Shown here one piece after another: positions 21,190 through 30,500 of a stretch of 64,000 nucleotides of DNA (positions are counted from its first letter, which is position 1; every line of letters starts with the position of its first letter). The notes under the pieces are model-generated. The model ran no database searches. It worked only from the letters and a program-made list of their open reading frames with translations, and was not told the origin of the DNA. Source of the stretch: Agapanthus africanus. Its lineage: Eukaryota > Streptophyta > Magnoliopsida > Asparagales > Amaryllidaceae. A program made the translations under genes and the position numbers. The DNA lies in contig CM057342.1 of the NCBI GenBank assembly GCA_030015575.1, positions 258,812,867 through 258,876,866 of the forward strand, in the 5' to 3' direction.

Positions 21190-21395
21190 CACTACTACAA
21201 TATGGGGTTGCCCCTACGGATAAAGGACTCCGTAGGGGCAAATTTTTCTTGCTCCTATAGACTAAGCCGTAGGTCCCAATGACAGTCCCTACGGTGCCCG
21301 ACGTTTTAATTTAAAAATATTAAATCGTAATTTGTTGTTTGGCCCTACGGAGCCGCAAACCAATGAGCTACGGTGAAGTCCGTAGGGACATATAA
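21190..21395. repeat. CACTA 2 left subterminal palindromic repeats
   Basis: CCCCTACGGA, CCGTAGGGG and variants in both orientations from the terminus to about 21390, equivalent to 1415-1625 in CACTA 1. Confidence 0.82.
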
Positions 21396-21940
21396 AGGGG
21401 TATTTAATAAAAAAAAGGTACAGAAATGCGTTACGCCTCAATCTCGTTCCCTCGTTCCCAAAATTCTCTGTGATCATCTCTCCCGCGTCTCCAATTTTCT
21501 TCTCGTCACCACCGCGGCCCGCCACTGCCCTCCTTCCCAAAACTTCCTCGTCGAGTTCCTCGTCGCCGATTGCGTCGTCGACCACCGAGCGTCTCCGTCG
21601 TCGGCTCCACCGTCTACAGGTTAGTAAATATCCAATTAAACATAATTTTGATGATGTTAGGGCGGGTTCAGGGTTCGGGTAGGGACATATAAATGGGTAT
21701 TTAATAAAAAAAGGCACAGAAATGCCTTACGCCTCGATCTCGTTCCCTCGTTCCCAAAATTCTCTGTGATCATCTCTCCCGCGTCTCCAATTTTCTTCTC
21801 GTCGCCACCGCGGCCCGCCACCGCCCTCGTTCCCAAAACTTTCTCGTCGAGTTCCTCGTCGCCGATTGCGTCGTCGACCACCGAGCGTCTCTGTCGTTGA
21901 CTCCACCGCCTACAGGTTAGTAAATATCCAATTAAACATA
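21384..21940 (+). promoter_or_regulatory. Duplicated promoter and first-exon region of CACTA 2
   Basis: Two direct copies of about 300 bp (from about 21384 and about 21680). Each starts GGGACATATAAA (TATA-like), continues with a C-rich segment, and ends in a splice-donor-like ACAGGTTAGTAAAT (near 21616 and 21912). CACTA 1 has one diverged copy (1600-1875). The transcript would start in this region and splice toward the transposase; promoter activity is inferred. Confidence 0.55.
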
Positions 21941-21943
21941 ATT

Positions 21944-22095
21944 TTGATGATGTTAGGGCTAGGGTTCAGGGTTCGGATAGGGATGAGGGTTAGGGTTAGA
22001 CATCGCGATCGGGTTCAGTTTAGATTAGGGTTAGGGTTAGGGTTCGGTTGGGGTTAGGGTCAGGGTCAGGGTCAGGGTTCGGTTGGGGTTGGTGC
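21944..22095. repeat. Short TTAGGG-like tract inside CACTA 2
   Basis: GGGTTAGGG, GGGTCAGGG and GGGTTCGG variants over about 150 bases, in the same relative position as the longer tract of CACTA 1 (1928-2506). Confidence 0.8.
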
Positions 22096-23061
22096 CACAA
22101 GTTCTTTTGGTTTTGGCAAGGTGGTAATCAGTAGAAATTTTGTGGGTAGGGTGAGTTTGGCAAAAACCTGGAAAAGGTAAGGGTGTTTCAGGGTTTTAAG
22201 GGGGAAATTCCTTCCTCCCTACACCCCTATTGGATCCATTTGGCTGGATGCAATAATTTCAGTTCAGGGGCACCTAAAAAGAGTTCTTTGAAGTAATTTC
22301 CTGAAATAATTTTTTATCTTCATGGAAGAATTATTAGTTCTGACAGTATTTTTTTCCTATTCCATATGTAAGGTTTTATGGTTAAATTTTTAGTTTTGTT
22401 ATCAACAATACCTCGACATTTAGCATGAGTCCTCATTATGTTACATTTTAATTACCCACAAGAAAAATTATGGCACAGGATGTTGACTTGTGCCATTTGT
22501 AAAAATGGTAGGGGACTGTTTGGTTGCAATTCTGGAAAATATGGATTTGGAATGCGTCAGAAATACATTTTTTTTGTAATCCAAAAATGTAAAATTGTTT
22601 GTTCGGATAGAAGGATTAGATATGAATTTGTAGCCATACAGTCAATCTTTTGTTTGGTTTGTGTATGTATTTGAAATTGGTGGGGTGGGGTGGGGTGGGA
22701 TGGGGGTGGGGGGCGAGAAAGAGATTTTATTAGGCGAAAAAATGACATGTCACCAAATTTTTAGTTTGCTATTTATTCTTTTTCAGTCGGATACTTAATA
22801 GAATTACAATTGCTTTACTATTGTTTGCCTTTTTCCTTTTGTGTGGAAAATATATCCATTGCGTCATATGGACACTATTAATTTCACATCGATTCAAGGG
22901 AAAAATTGAGGAAGGTTGTGTTTGTTATATCAAAAACCTTTTTGTTGAACCCAACAGGTGAAAGTTTAGAGTTGTTATAGATAGCTCTTACATGTTGTTT
23001 AATGCATGTACCATTGTTAAGAGAGTGCAAGGTGGAGAACAATAATTTGTTTCAACGGCAC
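22096..23061. other. CACTA 2 internal non-coding region with a G-rich run
   Basis: No supportable gene. A G-rich run of GGGGT/GGGGA units (22680-22714) could form a G-quadruplex on this strand. The stretch 22500-22680 contains GACTGTTTGGTTGC, a phrase common at the ends of plant MITEs, but no inverted partner was found. This region has no clear counterpart in CACTA 1 and may be an old insertion. Confidence 0.4.
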
Positions 23062-24234
23062 GTTTTTTAAGTTAAAACCAATATATGATATTCGATGATA
23101 ATATGAAACTTTCATATTCTCATCGATACTCTTATATGAAACTCAAAGCGCCACTTAGTCCCCGTCTATCGGTTAACATATGTTCGATGTTCGTCGTGAC
23201 ATAAAACTATACGAAGGTTGTTAAATATCGGATGGTATAGCTCGGTACTAACAACCGTCGTGTAGTCTATGTGATGAGAAGATTCAATCGTATAATAACC
23301 GATAGATTTGTCCCGTGTGGACAAGTTAGGAATGTATAAAGCAAACACCTACATTCACTTGTGTTTTCATCTGTTTCGAGATATTTCGTCGGTACTTTTC
23401 CGCTTGTTCTCCTTGTACAAAGATAGATTAGATGTTCATTTCAACGTTATTTCACAGCTTTGAAATGATTATCTATTCTATTACAGTGTACTCGGAGAAC
23501 AGCGGGGAGGTGCTGCCGAAATTTACTCGAAACGGTTGAAAACACAAGCGAATGGATGTCTGCTCTATACATTCTTAATGGGATAGAAGCCTTACCCCGG
23601 ACAGCCGAAACACACACATACAACAAGAATACACAACAAACGCATTATTAGAGAGTGATTCAAGATGTTCAGGTTAAAACCAATATATGATACTCGATGA
23701 TAATATGAAACTTTCATATTCTCATCGATACTCATATATGAAATTCAAAGCGCCACTTAATCCCCGTCTATCGGTTAACATACGTTCGATATTCGTCGTG
23801 ACATAGAACTATACGAAGGTTGTTAAATATCGGACGGTATAGCTCGATACTAACAACCGTTGTGTAGTCTATATGACGAGAAGATTCAATCGTATGATAA
23901 CCGATACATTTGTCCCGTGTGGACAAGTTAGGAATGTATAAAGCAAACACCTTCATTCACTTGTGTTTTCATCTGTTTCGAGATATTTCGTCGGTACTTT
24001 TCCGCTGGTTCTCTGTATACAAAGATAGATTAGATGTTCATTTCAACGTTATTTTACAGCTTTGAAATGATTTTCTATTCTATTACAGTGTAATCGGATA
24101 ACAGCGGGGAGGTGCTGCTGTAACAACTCCAATTTTTGTATACCAAAATTTGATTTAAAATTGAAGTATACTTGGAGTATTAATGTTGCTGATAACACTT
24201 TAAGTATCTATCTCTTTACAATAATTACAAGAAA

Positions 24235-24305
24235 GAGCTTGTAGCTCATTGGTAATACCTTGCACTGCTGAACTAAGCCATCAGAGTTCGAATCCCATAC
24301 CCCAC
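24235..24305 (+). ncRNA. tRNA-like segment with A and B box in the gypsy LTR
   Basis: An A-box match TAGCTCATTGG (24242-24252) and a B-box match GTTCGAATCC (24286-24295) lie 33 bases apart, the spacing of an internal RNA polymerase III promoter. The acceptor ends do not pair well, so it is not a functional tRNA gene. The 3' LTR has the same at 32460-32530, and the diverged solo LTR keeps both boxes on the - strand (60334-60387). Transcription is not shown by sequence alone. Confidence 0.55.
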
Positions 24306-24730
24306 ATTATTTTTAATATTGATTTTTTAAAAAACCTTTAGAATACCAAGAGTTTACACGTGCATATCTCACAAAAACCCCACTACACCCAAAGATGTAA
24401 CACTTGCAGAGGGTAGATGAACCGTTGGGGGAGATCCAGGTCACCGGACTCGGTCGGGAATCAGCCAACTCGGCCTTGACTCGGCCGACTCAGTGATCCG
24501 ACCGAGTCACGGCCGAGTCACCCCCTTTTAGGCCGATTCCGGCAAGGGTCACAACATGAAAGTTGTGTCTTTTGGTATTCCCTACTCACCTGCAAAGTTT
24601 CAGCCCAATACCACTTCCAGAGATCTTTAAAACCCCCAATTACTCCACTTTTAATACATTTTTATTACATTTTTATCACATTTTTATTTTTAACTTTTCA
24701 TCTACCCTAACCCTAACCCTAGCCTAGCCC

Positions 24731-24740
24731 TATATAAAGG
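24731..24740 (+). promoter_or_regulatory. Gypsy LTR TATA box
   Basis: TATATAAAGG within C-rich sequence, followed after about 30 bases by a CTCACAACTC region suitable for transcription start. The same site in the 3' LTR is at 32956-32965. This places the U3/R boundary about 640 bp into the LTR. Confidence 0.7.
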
Positions 24741-26955
24741 CCCCTACCCTCTACCTTTTCCCCTCACAACTCTAAGCATACTCTCTAAAACTCTTGAGAA
24801 CTTGGTGCAAAGAGCGAGAAGCGAAGCGCTGCCGAAACCGACGACGGATTCCGGCGACCGGATCAAGACCGACGTGACGTTTCCAACGAATCGGCAACCA
24901 CCACACCTTTTAGAACACTTAGCTTGTCCAAACCCGTAAGTCCCAACCTTCTACCTCTCTTTTCTATATTTGCAAAATACGACTTTTTGAAACCCGACGG
25001 AAATCGGACAAACCGATTTCCGATTCGGTTTTTCTTAAAAATTCCACTTGTCACCTAATACATATTATCAACCCTCTTGCATGTTGACTATTAATCACCC
25101 TTAAATCAAATTTAATTGTACTTTTCCACATGAAATGACAAGTTCTTTAGAAAACCGTATTTCTTGCATAAAAACACCATCAAGTTAAATTTTAATGTTC
25201 TATTTAGATACCCCACTCCTAATCATGTTTATTTTGATAACAAAACTTGTTTCATTCAATTTGGATGAAATTTCACACATGAAATGATAACGTTTATGGA
25301 AACCGTATTCTTGCACTTTAATACCCTTAACTTTAACATAACTCATTTCACCTTGAAACTTCACCAAAACTTAATATAAGTCACGGGGTAATGACCTACC
25401 CTTACACACACTCATTATAACCCTAATTGCTGAATAACAAAATACAGAATACGATATGATAGAACTTTTTCACTAAAATACCATAATCTTTATAACTTTT
25501 AGTTTAATCTTTAAATTGTAAATTCTTTTTAAATAAAACTTATACAAAATGAAAACACGATTGGTCATGGACATCGATCGTTATCTAATCTGTCTTGTGG
25601 TGACTAGGCAAGTGTGTCTAGGCTAGTGGTTATTAATTAGGCCCACGACGTGGTTCCTTCCCACTTACCTGGCACTTACCTGGCTGCATGATGGTGAAGA
25701 GGCGATTTGAGGCTCTAATGATTCATCGTTTAGACCATAGAAGATAGGTTAGATGGTCTAGGAAACCCTAACAACTAAAATATGGAGAACTATATACTTT
25801 TACAAATAAATACCCTATATTTAGAAAATCTTTTCCCTAAATTAAAAGTATTTATAAAACCTGAGCAAAGTGCCATTACAACCCATTCGTGGGGAACCTG
25901 TTAGGGATAGCATGGTTCATCGTGCACCCGCAGGCTAGTAGTGCGAGATTCAGACCTCCGCAAGGAGCATTCGGTCTCGAAAGGTTTAAATACAATATTT
26001 AAGGAAAGTAATATTTTTTGTAAATAAAATATTCATTTAAAAATCATTTAAGTGTTTTATTATATATAATTATCATTTAAACACTTATTTTGTTATAATA
26101 TCAAGTTTCCACTTTTTCCTAAAAAATCATAGATTAAAAGTTACATTAAAATACCACGAATTTCAAATAAACAATTAATACTTTTATTAGGATATATTCA
26201 CTAGAATAACACAAATAAAATTCACATCCATTACAATAATAAAGACGATTATTAAATACTTGAGGTATATTTTGAAAACTATACAAAAGTACTTTTTACA
26301 TAAAACCCCCTCAAGTTTCACAAATTACAATAAGGCCCCTAGCTAATATTGAACTTCAAATTATCTTTCTTTTAGTCTGACTCGGGTTAGAGTCTGACTA
26401 ATTCTGACTTGAATATAATTCAAGTCAATCTATATTTCAATCATATTCCAACACAACTTGAAATCATGAATCCCTGAATACAGTTAACAATATATTCATT
26501 TTTGACTGAATCAAACCATGGATATTCATTCCATTATCCTGATATTCCATTTACCTGATTATACAGTTGCAACATGTTTACTGATATCATGGTTTTGGTC
26601 AGTCACTCAATTTACATATTCCATTACTACAACACTGTTAAAACATTACGGGGTTTAAAGGGGTAGATTGGTACGGAAGATGTTAAAAGTGGAATGAGGT
26701 GGTCAGATTAAGACACCTAACATGAATACTGTTGCTGTTGTACCGTGGCATAACGGTTCCTTATACTCTCCGTTTGCACTGATCTCTAGCATATAGAGAT
26801 CCCCCTCGTATACACTGGCATTCTTCTGTACCAAGCTACAAACAACTGCGTTAAACAATATTCCATAATATTCTACAACATAATACTCTAGAAAATACTG
26901 TTACTCTGTCATTCTCACTCCACTTTTCTTTGGGACTTACCGAGCGACCTGTTCG

Positions 26956-26995
26956 CTGACGACATTCTATTTCTTTCTTCTTTGAATGTCGTCAG
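26956..26995 (+). promoter_or_regulatory. Conserved hairpin in the gypsy LTR
   Basis: A perfect 12-bp stem, CTGACGACATTC against GAATGTCGTCAG, with a 16-nt pyrimidine-rich loop. The 3' arm contains the ATG of the small reading frame. The 3' LTR has it at 35181-35220; the solo LTR keeps 11 of 12 pairs (57979-58018, - strand). Confidence 0.75.
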
Positions 26996-27069
26996 GTGCG
27001 TTGGACCAAGTTGAGACCGAGCCAACAACTGAAGATTTGGAGCAGTTCCAAGAAGATCCAGAGCTCTAG
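26986..27069 (+). CDS. Conserved 27-residue reading frame in the gypsy LTR
   Basis: ATG at 26986, directly after an in-frame TGA, to TAG at 27067-27069; the peptide is acidic and ends TEDLEQFQEDPEL. The 3' LTR carries it at 35211-35294. The diverged solo LTR aligns over all 28 codons without a gap (57905-57988, - strand) but has TAG at codon 6. In the last 14 codons, including the stop, seven differ synonymously and one changes the residue; the first half is less conserved. No known family recognised. It lies between the TATA box and the polyadenylation signal, so it could be read from LTR-initiated transcripts. Translation is unproven. Confidence 0.45.
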   Translation: MSSGALDQVETEPTTEDLEQFQEDPEL

Positions 27070-27334
27070 ACTTTGTACTTGTTCTTTCCAGTATTTCCTT
27101 TTATTATTATGCCACTGTTTAGGCATTGCTTTCTTTTTTTCATTCCAGTTGTATTTTCATTTCATGCATTGTATAAAGAATGTTATTAATAAAAGTTGCT
27201 GTTATCTCAATCTTATTTGTCTCTTGTGATTATTTTATATTGCTTAGTTACGCTTAGCGTATGTACTTCTGAGTACATACGTAGCGGGCCTCGTCACGAC
27301 CACTTCGCCGTACATTGGGAAGCGGGGCGTGACA

Positions 27335-27546
27335 GGTTTTGTTGGTGGCCCATGCAGGTCAGAGCTGTATGAATCCCTATCATGCAGTTCTGGTCTGCGT
27401 GAACAACCTAAGCAATGTAACACAAGAAACAGCAACTAAAATATTCTTTACAATTCATGTTATTTGAATCTTACAAGTCTTTATTCCTTGAATCTTATCA
27501 TTTCATGTATTTGAATCTGTCCTAATCCAAATTTTTCTTCAGGATT
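27335..27546 (+). promoter_or_regulatory. Gypsy leader with an atypical primer binding site
   Basis: After the LTR comes GGTTTTGTTGGTGGCCCATG, then AGGTCAGAGCTGTATG. The usual chromovirus site, TGGTATCAGAGC, is not intact; TGG and TCAGAGC are present but separated by extra bases. Either a different tRNA primes this element or the site was altered. No other feature before the gag ATG. Confidence 0.4.
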
Positions 27547-30500
27547 ATGGATTCCCCAAACAATTCCCCGAACAACACCAGCACCAATGCCAACAACACC
27601 CCTTCAGCACTACCTCTCACTCCAGTTGTTCCCGCACCATCCACTGAGCAAACCATGCTTTTCGATGCGATCCGCAGTCTGCTAGAGGGACAGCAACAAC
27701 TTCTGAGTCGTCCTGAGACAGATGCACCGGGAATCAAACAGTTCAGAGCGTTGCACCCGAAGCAATTCTCGGGAAAAGGGAGCCCTCTCGAAGCAGAAGA
27801 ATGGGCGCAAAGTATTGAAGATGATCTGGCAGCAGCTCAAGTGCCAGATAATGCTTGGGTCCGTGTAGCGAAGCTACAGCTCACGGATAACGCTCGAAAT
27901 TGGTGGAAGGCGGAAGAGACCCGTCTAGCCCAGCCGATTGAATGGAAAACATTTCGCGAGAAGTTCGACGCGAAATATTTCCCTGTGACCGCCAGGTTCG
28001 CTATGGAACAGCAATTTATTCACCTACAACAAGGATCTATGTGGGAGAAATCTGTAGATGAGTATGATGCTGAGTTTACTATGTTGAGCCGGTAAGATCT
28101 GTCACAGTAGTTCAATTTTTTTAATCTCACCTACTACACAGCTAACACAACCTTTAAACAGATTCGCGGCACACCTGATACCGACGGACGAGATCAGAGC
28201 CCGTCGTTTTCAGCAAGGTTTGGACACCGAAATCAAGGCTGCTCTAGCCACCGGGAAGTTTTTGACTCACGAGGAAGCCCTGGAAGCTGCCCGCAGTTAC
28301 GAGGCAGTGATAAAAGAGAGGGGAAGACCTCACTCTGTAGGAGTCAAGCGTCCTGCCAACCAGATGGCAGGTGGAGCCACGTCCAGACCATCCTTCGTGC
28401 CGAGGCGTCCCGGAGTACCAACTCATCACCCTAGCCCAGCCTTTTGCACCTACTGTAAGAGAAAGGGACATATGATGAAGGATTGCCGTCGAGCCAACCG
28501 CCTTTGTTTGATCTGCGGTTCAGCCACTCATGACATTGGATCTTGTCCTCAAAGGCAGAACTCAGTTGCTGCAAACCGGCCAGCAAACAACTATCAGCAG
28601 CGACCAGCTCTTCCAGCACCTGCTACCAGACTTGCACTGCCTGCCCCACCTAGAGGACCACAAGCTGCACCACCTCCTCGACAGTTCCATCAAGCACAAA
28701 GAAACGTTCAGAGGAATGCTCCTCAGGCCAGGAGGAATGTGCCGAAGCGCCAGGCTTTTATGATGTCTGTTGAAGAAGCTGAGGCCACTGGCCAAGTCAT
28801 TACTGGTAAATTTCCTTCCCAAATTTATCTTCTAGTTTTGGTTACCTACACACTTTCCCTATACCTAAAACCTATCCCATATACCTTAGGTACAATTCTA
28901 GTAGCTTCACTACCTGCACTTGCACTGTTTGATACTGGAGCATCCCACTGCTTTATGTCGCAACGGTTTGTCCGAACCCATGCGATTCCAGTCTCACCGC
29001 TCGTATCCTGCTGGAACGTCAGTTCCGGAAATGGTGTTCTAAAGGCAACTATGGGATACAGCATGTGTCCGGTCATCGTCTGCAGTCGAGAATTTTACGC
29101 TGACTTCAAAGTACTGGACATACCGAACTTTGATGTGGTTCTAGGAATGGACTGGCTTGGAACCTTTTATGCTACCATCGACTGTCGTCAAAGGAGGGTA
29201 GTATTTGAGATTCCAGATCATCCGATCTTTTACTTTAAGAGTGGAGACCGTACATTGGAGCCAAGCACTTACAAAGCAAAGCCAAGGGAAGCAATAGTTG
29301 CGGCAGCTCATGCAGAAGAAGAAGCAAGACCGGAGGTAGTTCGAGAGTTCGATGACGTATTCCCTGACGATATATCAGGTTTGCCTCCTGATCGAGCTCT
29401 TGAATTTAGCATTGACTTAGTACCAGGAGCACAACCAGTAATCAAAGCACCATATAGACTAAGTCCAGAAGGTTTGAAGGAAGTACGAACACAGTTGGAC
29501 GAATTACTGGCGAAAGGATGGATTCGTCCCAGCACTTCAAGTTGGGGAGCACCTGTGCTACTGGTGAAGAAGAAGGAAGGTTCATATAGGATGTGCATCG
29601 ACTATAGAGCCTTGAACGAAGTTACTATTAAGAACAAATACCCACTTCCACGCATCGACGACTTATTCGATCAGCTAAGTGGATCTTGTGTCTTCTCTAA
29701 ACTAGATCTTCGTTCAGGTTATCATCAAGTGAAGGTCAAGGAAGCTGATATTCACAAAACAGCTTTCAGAACTCGCTATGGACATTACGAATTTCTAGTA
29801 ATGCCATTTGGAGTGACCAATGCACCAGCAATTTTCATGAATCTTATGAACCAAGTCTTCCGGGAGTATTTAGACAGATTCGTTGTCATCTTCATCGACG
29901 ACATCCTGGTATATTCTAAGAACCGGAACGAGCATGCGGAGCACTTACGAATTGTCCTGGAAACTCTTCGACAACATAAGCTTTATGCCAAATACAGCAA
30001 GTGCGAGTTTTGGTTAAAACAAGTTGGTTTCCTTGGACATATCGTATCAGGAGAAGGGATTTCTGTGGATCCAGCAAAAGTTTCAGCAGTCAGCGAATGG
30101 CCTACACCAAAATCAGTGAAGGATATTCGGAGTTTCTTGGGTTTAGCTGGATATTACAGAAGATTCATTGAAGGCTTTTCGAAGATAGCAACACCCCTGA
30201 CCAAGCTCACACGAAAAGATGAAGAATTTGTGTGGTCAGAAGCATGCGAGCAAGCTTTTGTAGAACTCAAGTCGAGGCTGACGTCTGCACCTATTCTTGT
30301 ATTACCGGATCAATCTGGAGGATTCGAAGTACATTGCGATGCATCCGGTAAAGGATTAGGATGTGTTCTATATCAGCACGGTAAGGTTGTGGCTTATGCT
30401 TCAAGACAACTGAAGACTCATGAGCGCAATTACCCGACGCATGATCTAGAGTTGGCAGCCGTTATTTTTGCTCTTAAAATTTGGCGCCACTACTTACTTG

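Larger units (their letters stand above)
24119..27334 (+). repeat. Gypsy 5' LTR
   Basis: 3216 bp. In order: a tRNA-like segment (24235-24305), a GC-rich cluster of GACTCGG/CCGAGTC motifs (24447-24530), a CCCTAACCCTA stretch (about 24711-24725), a TATA box at 24731-24740, a long AT-rich transcribed region, a hairpin (26956-26995) overlapping a small reading frame (26986-27069), and an AATAAA signal near 27188. Confidence 0.95.

Noticed and set aside
24235-24305. Functional tRNA gene
   Set aside because: A and B boxes are present but acceptor and T arms do not pair properly; kept only as a tRNA-like segment.
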